Notes: generated by a model not told the origin, from the sequence alone. Shown: positions 1 to 7,713, counted from the stretch's first letter. The stretch: DNA of 14,276 nt from Clostridiales bacterium (GCA_019416395.1 DXXH01000070.1:1-14276), one strand, 5' to 3'. Translations and numbers: made by a program.

Positions 1-1
1 A

Positions 2-148
2 AAAAGCAATCCTTCTCCAACTGAAACGCTGACCCCACCATTGAAGCCACCAGCAACGGGCCCAGAACTCCCCAAGAACAATCTAGTCGATGGAAAGCAA
101 CTTCTCTTTAGATTTCAAACAACGGACAAATTATCCCTGACTGTTTAA
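2..148 (+). CDS. Possible 3' end of a proline/threonine-rich protein (partial at left edge)
   Basis: One plus-strand frame stays open from the window edge for 48 codons and ends at a TAA at 146-148, while the other two plus frames stop within the first 30 bases. The conceptual peptide begins with a Pro/Thr/Ser-rich stretch resembling an extracellular linker and ends with a short non-repetitive tail. If real, it is the C-terminus of a gene lying to the left, converging on and overlapping the end of the VanY-like gene by 18 bases. No domain is recognisable. An open run of this length can arise by chance, so this is a weak call based on composition and frame only. No terminator for it is visible. 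Confidence 0.22.
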   Translation, partial: KSNPSPTETLTPPLKPPATGPELPKNNLVDGKQLLFRFQTTDKLSLTV

Positions 149-1102
149 ATAGCTGATATATTCTTCAAGACACAAGGATCGCTGCTGCATTGCGGTAGCA
201 TTTTCACTGCCCACATACCGGATCACGGTGTAATCTTCCGTACAGCCGGTATAATCCTCTTTTCCCTCGGGATAGCGGAACACAAATCCGTATTTCCCCA
301 TATTGGATCGGAGCCAAGTAAAGGTACGGGAGTCCTCGAAGGTCTCCGGATCCCCTTGAATCCGGACACACATACTGGTCTGCTGGTCGCTTTCTCCTGC
401 CATAGGCACCTGCTCCCTGGCTTTGGTACGGGCCATTACTGTGGTGAGCGATTCCGTTTCCATCAACTCATTCACCTTGGCTTCATAACGCTGTTCCTGT
501 TCCTCATAGGAAACATACCCCTCTGTTAGCACCAGCGCCAGGCCATCTTGTTTGGCGGCTTCCGTCAGCATCTCCAAAGCATTGACAATATGGGCCTCTA
601 CCGGAATCCCGTCAAAATCCAATGTATTGGGCACATAGGAAGCGTCCTCCGGTGAGTTCTGATTGATGACAAACAGACTGATATCATTGGAATAGATGGG
701 CAAACCCATGCTGTCATAATTGGTGATCTCTACCCGGCTGACAGAAGACAGTTCCGAAACGTCAGAACTTCCGGAACTTTCCAGGGAAATCTCACTCTGA
801 AAATAAGGCACCATATAAAGTGCCACAAACAGCCCAACTCCCGCTACAATGACCAGAATCACCAAAGCCATGACCATGCGCATCAGCAGTTTGATCCGTC
901 GGGCCTGCCGGGATTGAAGCTGCTTGTCCCGGGAGATAAACAGATTCCGTCCTGCTGGCCCAATATTGATCCGATTATCACTGCGGTTGAGCACCACTCG
1001 TTTTTTCCGTTTCTTCGGCAAAAAAGTCCCTCGCAATCTATAAAATCCCACGCAAATCCCGCAGGCTATTTCTATCACGTTAACCAGTTTCTTATTATAC
1101 AC
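131..1102 (-). CDS. Membrane-anchored VanY-like (peptidase M15B) protein with a degenerate active site
   Basis: This 323-residue protein has a basic cytoplasmic N-terminus (residues 1-75, with an Arg/Lys cluster near 30-40), one transmembrane segment at about 77-98, a Ser-rich linker at about 108-122, and an extracellular C-terminal domain at about 160-320. That domain keeps the VanY D-Ala-D-Ala carboxypeptidase frame: WL, KYGF, RYPEGK, TG, RYVG and LEEY fall in the expected order and spacing. The zinc ligands and catalytic residues do not survive. In the SxHxxGxxxD motif His is Gln240 and Asp is Arg247; in the ExxH motif Glu is Asp290 and His is Val293; the substrate-binding Arg of the SGYRS motif is Val197. 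Family membership is clear, but a peptidase function is unlikely; binding or sensing of cell wall peptides is an inference. The start is GTG with an AAGGA site just upstream. It is divergent from the uracil permease. I see no clear promoter or terminator for it. Confidence 0.85.
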   Translation of the reverse strand: MYNKKLVNVIEIACGICVGFYRLRGTFLPKKRKKRVVLNRSDNRINIGPAGRNLFISRDKQLQSRQARRIKLLMRMVMALVILVIVAGVGLFVALYMVPYFQSEISLESSGSSDVSELSSVSRVEITNYDSMGLPIYSNDISLFVINQNSPEDASYVPNTLDFDGIPVEAHIVNALEMLTEAAKQDGLALVLTEGYVSYEEQEQRYEAKVNELMETESLTTVMARTKAREQVPMAGESDQQTSMCVRIQGDPETFEDSRTFTWLRSNMGKYGFVFRYPEGKEDYTGCTEDYTVIRYVGSENATAMQQRSLCLEEYISYLNSQG

Positions 1103-1155
1103 AAATTCCTTGGAAAAAGAAACGGAAAAAAGAAAAAAAACCGTCTTCTTCTGTC

Positions 1156-1184
1156 TGGACTTTTCCCTGTCCCGATGCTAGAAT
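1156..1184 (+). promoter_or_regulatory. Sigma-A promoter for the uracil permease gene
   Basis: TGGACT at 1156-1161 and TAGAAT at 1179-1184 are separated by 17 bases, and a TGC immediately before the -10 makes it an extended -10. The predicted start of transcription is near 1191, giving a leader of about 55 bases. That leader contains a small CGGGA/TCCCG hairpin near 1206-1219 and the GGAGG site at 1234-1238. It is too short to hold a purine riboswitch or a PyrR attenuator of the usual size. Confidence 0.55.
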
Positions 1185-1245
1185 GGTGAGGAAGTTTATC
1201 AAAGGCGGGAATCTTCCCGACCAAATCCCCAGTGGAGGAAAACAC

Positions 1246-2667
1246 ATGAACATTTTTTCCAAAATCAACCGCTTCCTATTCCCCTATTCCACGGAATATG
1301 AGAAGCTGGGCCCCAAGAAGGCCCTGGCCCTAGGTTTCCAGCATGCTTTCGCCATGAGCTGCGCCACCATTCTGGTCCCCCTTCTCACCGGACTGGACGT
1401 GGGTGTGGCTCTCTTTTGTGCAGGCTGCGGCACACTGATTTTCCACCTTTGCACCGGTGGCAGAATGCCCACCTTCCTGGGCAGTTCCTTCGCCTTTATC
1501 TCCGCCTTGGCGGGGGTCATCGGCAACAACGCTTTTGGCGCTACCAAAGATGAGCAAATCTCCGCCGCGATGGGGGGCGTCATTGTAGCGGGCGCTTTTT
1601 ATCTGGTGCTGGCCCTGATTATCAAAATCTTCGGCAAAGGGCTGATCGACAAGCTTTTCCCCCCTGTGGTACGGGGTGTGGGAATCACCTTGATCGGCCT
1701 GAACCTCTCCACCAGCGCCATCAACAACATTCAAACCCAGTACGGAGCTGACGGCAGCACCCTCACCCTGTTTGGCGACGGTTTTTCCATGAGCGCTTAT
1801 GTTTGGGCCTGGGTCATTGCCGGCCTGGTATGTCTCCTGGCGGTTTTGCTCTCCAGCTGTGGGAAGGGCATGGTAAAAATGTCCTCCATTGTCATCGCCT
1901 TGGTAACAGGCTACCTGTTCACCTTGCTGGTCACCAAAATCGGCTTGGCTCCCGCTTCCCTGATGGATACCGGCGTGATCGCCACTTACAATTGGGTTCA
2001 GGTACCCCACTTTGTGCTCCCCCGCTTTAATATTACCGCCATTGGCATGATCGCTCCCATCGCGATTGTTACCTGTGTGGAACACGTGGGCGACGTGTAC
2101 GCCAACGGCGCTGTGGTAGGAAAGAAATTCACCCGCAAACCTGGTCTGCACCGCACGATGATGGGTGACGGCCTGGCCACTTTGTTTGCCGGCCTGGTTG
2201 GCGGCCCGCCCAACACCACATACTCGGAAAACACCGCTGTGCTGGCTGCCACTGGAAATTACAACCCCGCTTCCTTGCGTATTGCCGCTGTGATTGCCAT
2301 CGTGGTCAGCTTTTTCGGAAAAGGCATCGGTGTGATCCAATCCGTGCCCAACTGCGTTTTGGGCGGAGCGTGCATCGTCCTTTACGGTATGATCGCTTCC
2401 GTGGGTTTGCGGACTCTGGTAGAAAACCACGTTGACTTCACCAAGAACCGGAATTTGTGCATTGCCGCTGTGATGCTGGTGCTGGCCATTGGCGGCGCGG
2501 TAATCGGCAATTCCATCTTCAGCTTTTCCAACATCGGATTGGGAATCATCGTGGGAATTCTTCTGAACCTGATTATCCCCAACAACGAGCCTGACGGCAA
2601 AGGCATGGTGGCTCACACTGTGGAAGAAACTGAGGTTTCTCCCGAGCGCACCGACAAAAACGATTGA
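1246..2667 (+). CDS. uraA: Uracil permease, NCS2 family
   Basis: This 473-residue polytopic membrane protein of the nucleobase:cation symporter-2 family probably imports uracil with protons for pyrimidine salvage. FQHAFAM (His33), the PTFLGSSFAF stretch near 75-84, EHVGD (Glu279) and the NTTYSENT stretch (Glu328) match the UraA substrate-site motifs. These include the two acidic residues that contact the base in E. coli UraA. The PGLHRT-MGDGLAT segment at about 299-312 is also typical. The ATG at 1246 is chosen because GGAGG lies 7 bases upstream. An in-frame ATG at 1183 sits inside the promoter -10 box and cannot be on the transcript. The C-terminal 25 residues are charged and cytoplasmic. 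It is a single-gene unit with its own promoter and terminator. Xanthine transport is a less likely alternative, since the SENT motif context favours uracil. Confidence 0.9.
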   Translation: MNIFSKINRFLFPYSTEYEKLGPKKALALGFQHAFAMSCATILVPLLTGLDVGVALFCAGCGTLIFHLCTGGRMPTFLGSSFAFISALAGVIGNNAFGATKDEQISAAMGGVIVAGAFYLVLALIIKIFGKGLIDKLFPPVVRGVGITLIGLNLSTSAINNIQTQYGADGSTLTLFGDGFSMSAYVWAWVIAGLVCLLAVLLSSCGKGMVKMSSIVIALVTGYLFTLLVTKIGLAPASLMDTGVIATYNWVQVPHFVLPRFNITAIGMIAPIAIVTCVEHVGDVYANGAVVGKKFTRKPGLHRTMMGDGLATLFAGLVGGPPNTTYSENTAVLAATGNYNPASLRIAAVIAIVVSFFGKGIGVIQSVPNCVLGGACIVLYGMIASVGLRTLVENHVDFTKNRNLCIAAVMLVLAIGGAVIGNSIFSFSNIGLGIIVGILLNLIIPNNEPDGKGMVAHTVEETEVSPERTDKND

Positions 2668-2703
2668 GCTTTTTTCAAAAACGCATAAATTAAAAAGCGC
2701 ATA

Positions 2704-2738
2704 AAAGGGACTGTCGCAAAAAAGCGACGGTCCCTTTT
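2704..2738 (+). terminator. Intrinsic terminator of the uracil permease gene
   Basis: Arms of 15 bases (AAAAGGGAC, then GTCGC after one T·G wobble) flank a loop of six A residues and end in TTTTGGTTT. The A-run on the left arm and the T-run on the right make it nearly symmetrical, so it may also act on minus-strand transcripts. Confidence 0.85.
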
Positions 2739-2791
2739 GGTTTATCGAAAGCACCATTCTGTTTTCAAACAAACTGGAATGCCTGCCCAGG

Positions 2792-2830
2792 AAAAAAAAA
2801 ACGGGAAGAAACCTGAAATTTCTCCCCGTT
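2792..2830 (-). terminator. Intrinsic terminator of the M18 aminopeptidase gene
   Basis: Read on the minus strand, a 12-base stem (AACGGGGAGAAA paired with TTTCTTCCCGTT, one G·T wobble) with a 7-base loop is followed by a run of ten T residues. It lies about 50 bases past the aminopeptidase stop codon and is a textbook rho-independent terminator. Confidence 0.88.
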
Positions 2831-2879
2831 CATGGCGTGCTGAGGAACCTTTCCCCATCACACGAATCTATCTCTTACT

Positions 2880-4292
2880 TTATTCCGCTTCAAAATAGGC
2901 TTTGAAGGCTTTGTAAGCCATATACACGTCCAGCTTGGAAACCACTTCGAAGGGAGCGTGCATGGAAAGCACCGGCACACCTACATCGATAACGTCGGCA
3001 TTCATGCGGGAAATGTCCAGAGCTACGGTGCCGCCGCCGCCCTGATCGACCTTGCCCAGCTCGCCGATCTGCCACAACACGTCGTTGTCGTCAAAGATCC
3101 GGCGCACTTGGCCCAAAAATTCCGCATTGGCATCGTTGCTGCCGCCCTTACCACGGGAACCGGTATACTTGGCAACGCCCACGCCGCGATTCGAATAGCA
3201 GGAGTTGCCGGGCTCATAGGCGGAAGCGTAAGTGGGATCATAAGCAGCGGTTACGTCCGCAGAAAGGCAAGTGGACTTGGAATACACATGACGGGCTTCC
3301 AGTCCTTCCGCAGCAGCCAGATCCGCCACAAAGTAGTTGAGGAACTCAGACGCCAAACCTGTATTGCCCACGCTGCCGATTTCCTCTTTATCCGCCAGCA
3401 CAGTGATCACCGTATTCTCCGGCGTCTTGCACTTGAAAATAGCTTCCAGGGCAGGATAAGCGCAAACACGGTCATCGTGACCATAAGCGCCCACCATGCT
3501 CCGGTCAAAACCGATATCCACCGCCTTGAAGGCAGGCACGAACTCCAGTTCTGCGGAGATCAGGTCGCTCTCCACAATGCCATACTGCTGATGGAGAATA
3601 TTCATCACGTTCAGCTTGAAAAGCTGCTCCCCTTCCCCATCGGTCAGGGGCAGGCTTCCCACCAGCACATTCAGGTCTTCACCGGTGAAGGCTTCCCCCA
3701 GCTTCTTGCCCAGCTGGTCTTTTCCCAGATGGGGCAGGATATCCGTGATGCAGAACTGAGGATCCCCAGGCTGCTCACCTACATTGACCGTGATTTCGCT
3801 GCCATCCTTGCGGATGATCTTCCCGTGCATGGACAGCGGAATGGCAGTCCACTGATATTTCTTGATGCCGCCATAATAGTGGGTCTTCAACAGGGCCAAT
3901 TCGTTGGCTTCGTACAGGGGAATGGGTTTCAAATCGATGCGGGGGCAATCAATATGAGCGGCAGCGATGCGCACACCCTTCTTGGCGCCCTTTTTCCCGA
4001 TCACAGCCAGGCACATGGCCTTGCCCCGGTTGTTGTAGTATACCTTATCCCCGGCCTTGTAGGTCTTCTCCGGGTCGAAAGGCACAAAACCAGCTTCTTC
4101 CGCGGCCTTCACAGCCCAGGTGACCGTTTCCCGCTCAGTTTTCGCTGCGTTCAGAAAGTCCTTGTACCCTTCCGCAAATTTATCAGCTTTCCCCAGCTCT
4201 TTCGCACCCACCTTGGCAGCGCCGTGGGTACGGTCATTCAGAAGCTCTTTCGCCAGCTCCTTGGCGTCGATCTTTTCCTCTTTTTTAGACAT
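2880..4292 (-). CDS. apeA: M18 family zinc aminopeptidase
   Basis: This 470-residue cytoplasmic metallo-aminopeptidase of family M18 removes N-terminal residues from peptides, classically acidic ones. The usual dinuclear zinc set is visible: His113 and Asp115 in the AAHIDCPR stretch, Asp273/Asp274 in HDDR, Glu303-Glu304 in DKEEIGSVG, Asp346 in SADVTAAYDP, and His445 in MHAPFE. The length fits the Thermotoga/clostridial ApeA subgroup better than the shorter eukaryote-like aspartyl aminopeptidases. The first 45 residues are Lys/Glu/Ala-rich and less conserved. The ATG at 4292 is preceded by a perfect AGGAGG at 8-base spacing. It is probably monocistronic, with its own terminator and a candidate promoter, although read-through from the upstream transglycosylase gene cannot be excluded. 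Substrate preference cannot be read from sequence. Confidence 0.93.
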   Translation of the reverse strand: MSKKEEKIDAKELAKELLNDRTHGAAKVGAKELGKADKFAEGYKDFLNAAKTERETVTWAVKAAEEAGFVPFDPEKTYKAGDKVYYNNRGKAMCLAVIGKKGAKKGVRIAAAHIDCPRIDLKPIPLYEANELALLKTHYYGGIKKYQWTAIPLSMHGKIIRKDGSEITVNVGEQPGDPQFCITDILPHLGKDQLGKKLGEAFTGEDLNVLVGSLPLTDGEGEQLFKLNVMNILHQQYGIVESDLISAELEFVPAFKAVDIGFDRSMVGAYGHDDRVCAYPALEAIFKCKTPENTVITVLADKEEIGSVGNTGLASEFLNYFVADLAAAEGLEARHVYSKSTCLSADVTAAYDPTYASAYEPGNSCYSNRGVGVAKYTGSRGKGGSNDANAEFLGQVRRIFDDNDVLWQIGELGKVDQGGGGTVALDISRMNADVIDVGVPVLSMHAPFEVVSKLDVYMAYKAFKAYFEAE

Positions 4293-4408
4293 GATTGCAA
4301 CCTCCTAAATAGGGGACCTTTCCCTAAATTTAATGAACTCTTGGAATTTCCGTTTTTCTGGACTTTGTCACTTCAAGACTTTCACCAGGTAAAATACTAC
4401 ACGAATCT

Positions 4409-4437
4409 ACTTTATCATGAAACTCTCCAGAAAGCAA
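4409..4437 (-). promoter_or_regulatory. Candidate promoter for the M18 aminopeptidase
   Basis: On the minus strand TTGCTT (4437-4432) and TAAAGT (4414-4409) are 17 bases apart, with TGA just before the -10 giving an extended -10. The leader would be about 110 bases. Both hexamers are imperfect, so this is only the best match in the gap. No terminator is seen between this site and the transglycosylase stop codon at 4448. Confidence 0.35.
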
Positions 4438-4447
4438 TGACTTTCCG

Positions 4448-5005
4448 TTAAGAGTACAGTTTTTGGTAAATCCCATAGGCCCGCTGCACTTTCTTCACAT
4501 AAGCGTCCGTTTCCGGATACGGAATCGTATGGAGCGTTTCCCCGTCATGGGAATAGTCCCCGCTTTCCAGCCACTGGCTCACATTGCCCATACCGGCATT
4601 GTACGCCGCCAAAGCTACGTCCACACTCCCATACTGGTCCAACAAAAGCCGCAACAGCGCGCACCCGCAGTGAATATTGTCCTCTGGGTCAAACACGTTT
4701 CCCCCACCGTTTTCCGGAGGATACAGGGAACCGATCCAATCAAATGTTTCCTGCGTCAGCTGCATCAACCCTCGCGCGTCGGCGTGGGACTGGGCTTGGG
4801 GGTCAAAATTACTCTCCGTCTTGATCACCGCGTAAACAAGGTCTGGATCCAAATCAAACTCAGCGGCTTCTCTCTCCACAAATTCCCCGTACGACTGGGG
4901 GTACCAGAATTTCATACCGGCTTCCACTAAACGTGGCCCTGCCAGCACTAGGACCCCCACCAAAATCACCACCAGCGCTACCTTTGTGAGACAACCTTTC
5001 TTCAT
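4448..5005 (-). CDS. Small membrane-anchored lytic transglycosylase (SLT domain)
   Basis: This 185-residue protein has an N-terminal signal or anchor segment (hydrophobic residues about 9-29 after a Lys-containing start) and an SLT/Slt70-type catalytic domain at about 38-180. Catalytic Glu64 lies in the IKTESNFDP motif, followed by GLMQLT at 79-84 and AAYNAG at 133-138, the standard lysozyme-like goose-type signature. It should cleave peptidoglycan glycan strands on the outer face of the membrane. The ATG at 5005 has AGGGAG 9 bases upstream and overlaps the stop of the Sua5-CoaE gene by 4 bases (ATGA), so translation is probably coupled. A longer in-frame reading to 5098 is rejected because it lies inside the upstream gene. 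An SLT gene directly after coaE is a familiar clostridial arrangement. Confidence 0.92.
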   Translation of the reverse strand: MKKGCLTKVALVVILVGVLVLAGPRLVEAGMKFWYPQSYGEFVEREAAEFDLDPDLVYAVIKTESNFDPQAQSHADARGLMQLTQETFDWIGSLYPPENGGGNVFDPEDNIHCGCALLRLLLDQYGSVDVALAAYNAGMGNVSQWLESGDYSHDGETLHTIPYPETDAYVKKVQRAYGIYQKLYS

Positions 5006-6627
5006 AGGCGATTGCTCCCTGTTTTTTCTCCCAGTTCTTCTAAAATTCCTTGTAGCGCCTCTTCCGTCTGGACGTCCGGGCCGTTTTCCACCACCCAATC
5101 TGCCCGAGAAGTATAAAAGTCTGGGCCGGGCTGGGCTTCCAGCCGCCGCAAAGCCCCTTCCTTGGTAATTTTATCCCGGTTCAGGATACGGGCCAACCGT
5201 TCTTCTTTAGGCGCGTTGACCACCAGGATTCTGGAACAGGCGCTGTCCAGCCCTGCTTCAAACAATGTGGGAGCGTCCAGCACCAGCACACGATACCCCT
5301 TGGCGGCGCCTTCTTCCAACAACTCACGCACCCGGCGGATAATCCTGGGAAAGGTAATCTGCCCCAGGCGTGTCCGGGCCTCTTCTGAAGAAAATGCCCG
5401 TTTGGCCAATTCCGCCCGGTTTAACACGCCGCCTTGGGAAACTTCCAGGCCAAAGGCCGAAGAAAGTTCTTCCAGACAAGAGGAATCGTACACTTGTGAG
5501 CTGCGGGTGACCTGATCACAATCGATGACAAAACAGCCCTGTTTCCGAAGAATTTTCCCCACCGTGGATTTCCCCGCCCCCGTGGGGCCTGTGAGACCCA
5601 CCACTTGGCAGCCTGTGGGATTGTATACCTGAAAAGCTGCTGCCCGGATCAACCGATTGTAAACAGCCAAGCCCACCCCCCGTTTAGACGGAATCCGGGC
5701 ATATGCTTTCTTTGCGCCCACTTCGTCCAAACCGTGAAGCGCCTCAAACAGCTGATGGGCTTGGGAGCTACCGTCATAACGGGTTCCATAAGGCATGGTG
5801 GGTACTTGCAGGAAAGGAACGTCTTCCTCAAAGCAAAGAGCCCAGCCGTCCCCTTTTTGATTGACATACTTCACATATTCTTCCGGGGAAGCGTCCAAAA
5901 TAACCACGTCTGCGGAAGGGGAATAATGCTTATACTTCATTCCAGGAGAAGCGGCTCGCTTGCCCTCTCCCAGCTGATGCAGAACAGCCGGGTCCACCTC
6001 CACTTCCCCCAATACGGAACGGAGCTGGGCAAGCGTTACCCCACCAGGCCGGAGAATCCGGGGTGTACCCTGGGCCAGGGTGAGCACGGTGGATTCCACG
6101 CCTACCGCGCAATCCCCGCCGTCCAGCAAAGCATCCACCCGGCCTGTCAAGTCCTCCTGAACGTGATGAAAGGTGGTGGGGCTGGGCTTTCCGGACAAAT
6201 TGGCCGAGGGCGCCGCCAGTGGTACCCCAGCAGCGTCGATCACCGCCCGGGCTGTGGGGTGGGAAGGACAGCGTACGGCTACAGTTTCCAAGCCTCCGCT
6301 GGTGGCGGTGGGAACCAGGTCGGATTTGGGAAGTATGATGGTCAAGGGGCCCGGCCAAAACACAGCCGCCAAACGCTTTGCCGCTTCTGGGATTTCACGA
6401 ACCAACGGGGCCAGCTGAGACACATCGCTGATATGAACAATCAACGGATTGTCAGACGGCCGGCCTTTGGCCTGATAAATCCGCTTGACCGCATCGCTGT
6501 CCAAAGCATTGGCAGCCAGGCCATAGACCGTTTCCGTGGGAATGGCCACCAGCCCGCCCCGGCGCAGGATCTCTCCTGCTTTTCGGATATTCCCCGCACA
6601 GCGGTCGCTTAAGAGTAACGTCTCCAT
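5002..6627 (-). CDS. Sua5/TsaC threonylcarbamoyl-AMP synthase fused to dephospho-CoA kinase
   Basis: One 541-residue reading frame holds two complete enzymes. Residues 1-about 210 are the YrdC/Sua5 domain that makes threonylcarbamoyl-AMP for tRNA t6A37, with the PTETVYGL stretch, KGRPSDNPL (54-62) and PSANLSG (140-146). Residues about 228-331 are the Sua5 C-terminal domain, with the linker motif SPGMKYKHYSP and an ending GVGLAVYNRLIRAA. After about ten residues comes dephospho-CoA kinase (about 341-541), the last step of CoA synthesis, with P-loop GPTGAGKST (347-355), VIDCD (367-371), LDAPTLFEAG near 450-459, and AD..VENG near 509-516. The usual HP motif of CoaE reads FP (426-427). The start ATG has AGGAGG at 7-base spacing. 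A GTG GTG pair sits where a separate CoaE would begin, but no good ribosome site precedes it. The gene follows prfA by 12 bases. Confidence 0.92.
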   Translation of the reverse strand: METLLLSDRCAGNIRKAGEILRRGGLVAIPTETVYGLAANALDSDAVKRIYQAKGRPSDNPLIVHISDVSQLAPLVREIPEAAKRLAAVFWPGPLTIILPKSDLVPTATSGGLETVAVRCPSHPTARAVIDAAGVPLAAPSANLSGKPSPTTFHHVQEDLTGRVDALLDGGDCAVGVESTVLTLAQGTPRILRPGGVTLAQLRSVLGEVEVDPAVLHQLGEGKRAASPGMKYKHYSPSADVVILDASPEEYVKYVNQKGDGWALCFEEDVPFLQVPTMPYGTRYDGSSQAHQLFEALHGLDEVGAKKAYARIPSKRGVGLAVYNRLIRAAAFQVYNPTGCQVVGLTGPTGAGKSTVGKILRKQGCFVIDCDQVTRSSQVYDSSCLEELSSAFGLEVSQGGVLNRAELAKRAFSSEEARTRLGQITFPRIIRRVRELLEEGAAKGYRVLVLDAPTLFEAGLDSACSRILVVNAPKEERLARILNRDKITKEGALRRLEAQPGPDFYTSRADWVVENGPDVQTEEALQGILEELGEKTGSNRL

Positions 6628-6639
6628 GTTGTTTCCTCC

Positions 6640-7713
6640 TTATCCCTGCTGGGAATCTTCCAGCTGGGCAGCGCGGTCGGCAGCGATCAGACTGTCGATG
6701 ACCTCGTCCAATGAGCCGCTTAAGATTTCATCTAGTTTGTACAGGGTCAGGCCAATACGATGATCCGTCACCCTGGCCTGGGGAAAATTGTAAGTGCGGA
6801 TCCGTTCGGAACGGTCTCCGGTACCCACCTGGCTGCGCCGTTCCTGAGCCACTTGCTCATTGGCTTTTTTCTGCTCCTGATCCAGCAATCTGGCTCGGAG
6901 CACTTTGAGAGCCTTATCTTTGTTTTTGTACTGACTCCGTTCATCTTGACATTCCACCACCATACCAGTGGGCAAATGGGTCACCCGGATGGCAGACGAT
7001 GTCTTATTGATATGCTGGCCGCCGGCGCCGCTGGAACGAAACGTATCGATCTGCAAATCCTTGGGATCGATTTCAATATCCACTTCCTCAGCTTCCGGCA
7101 ACACAGCTACTGTCGCTGTAGAAGTGTGGATACGGCCCTGGGCTTCCGTTTCCGGCACGCGCTGCACCCGGTGAACGCCGCTCTCATATTTCAAGCGGGA
7201 ATACGCTCCTTCCCCGTCGATCAGGAAACTGACTTCCTTAAAACCGCCCAATTCCGTTTCATTCAAACTGACAATCTCCGTTTTCCAGCCTTTCTTCTCC
7301 GCGTACATGGTATACATGCGGTACAAATTATAGGCGAAAAGAGCGGCCTCTTCCCCGCCAGCCCCGCCACGGATTTCCACAATCACGTTCTTCTCATCGT
7401 TGGGATCCTTGGGCAACAACAGCAGTTTCAACTGTTCTTCCAGTTTGGCAAGCTCTTCCCCTTTTTCACGAATTTCCTGCTGGGCCATTTCCCGCAGCTC
7501 CCGCTGATCGCTTTCTTCCAGCAATTCCTTGGCCCCTGTCAAATCTTCCTGACACCGCTGGTATGCCCGGTAAGTTTCCACAATGGGTTCCAACTCTTTG
7601 TGCTCCTTCATCAAAGAAGCATACAGCTCCCTTTGACTGGCGGTAGCCGGGTCATAAAGCTTTAAATTCAATTCCTCATAGCGGTTTTCAAACACCTGCA
7701 AATTTTCAAACAC
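6640..7713 (-). CDS. prfA: Peptide chain release factor 1 (RF1)
   Basis: RF1 terminates translation at UAA and UAG codons. Numbered from the start chosen here (357 residues), the codon-reading tripeptide is PET at 187-189 in the HRVQRVPETEAQGRIHTS region. The peptidyl-tRNA hydrolysis GGQ motif is at 231-233 in SSGAGGQHINKTSSA. The N-terminal coiled helical domain spans about 1-100. I chose the GTG at 7713 because RF1 proteins normally begin with the equivalent of MF-x-x-L, and a GGAAAGG site lies 11 bases upstream. A second GTG at 7722 would add three residues and has the same site closer, so it remains possible. No prmC gene, the RF1 glutamine methyltransferase often adjacent to prfA, is present here. 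It is the second gene of the operon, 51 bases after DUF951. Confidence 0.97.
   Translation of the reverse strand: MFENLQVFENRYEELNLKLYDPATASQRELYASLMKEHKELEPIVETYRAYQRCQEDLTGAKELLEESDQRELREMAQQEIREKGEELAKLEEQLKLLLLPKDPNDEKNVIVEIRGGAGGEEAALFAYNLYRMYTMYAEKKGWKTEIVSLNETELGGFKEVSFLIDGEGAYSRLKYESGVHRVQRVPETEAQGRIHTSTATVAVLPEAEEVDIEIDPKDLQIDTFRSSGAGGQHINKTSSAIRVTHLPTGMVVECQDERSQYKNKDKALKVLRARLLDQEQKKANEQVAQERRSQVGTGDRSERIRTYNFPQARVTDHRIGLTLYKLDEILSGSLDEVIDSLIAADRAAQLEDSQQG

Noticed and set aside
1183..1245. Upstream ATG extension of the uracil permease
   Set aside because: The codon lies inside the -10 box of the promoter and the extension contains the real ribosome binding site.
1185..1245. Possible purine riboswitch or pyrimidine attenuator ahead of the permease
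   Set aside because: The leader is only about 55 bases, with one small hairpin and no terminator-type T-run, too short for either.
1330..2772. 480-codon minus-strand open frame opposite the uracil permease
   Set aside because: It is His/Gln/Gly-rich with no domain, lies entirely across a well-supported permease gene and its terminator, and has the composition expected of an antisense shadow.
2958..4451. 497-codon plus-strand open frame opposite the M18 aminopeptidase
   Set aside because: The minus-strand gene has all its metal ligands, a perfect ribosome site and a terminator; the plus-strand frame has no recognisable motif.
5006..5098. Longer N-terminus for the lytic transglycosylase
   Set aside because: It would lie inside the CoaE coding region, while the ATG at 5005 has a good ribosome site, an ATGA overlap and a proper signal segment directly after it.
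5598..5610. Independent start for the CoaE part at the GTG pair
   Set aside because: No purine-rich ribosome site lies at a useful distance and the frame is continuous with Sua5, so a single fused product is the simpler reading.
5605..6612. 335-codon plus-strand open frame opposite the Sua5 domain
   Set aside because: Antisense shadow of a clearly conserved enzyme; no domain and no ribosome site of note.
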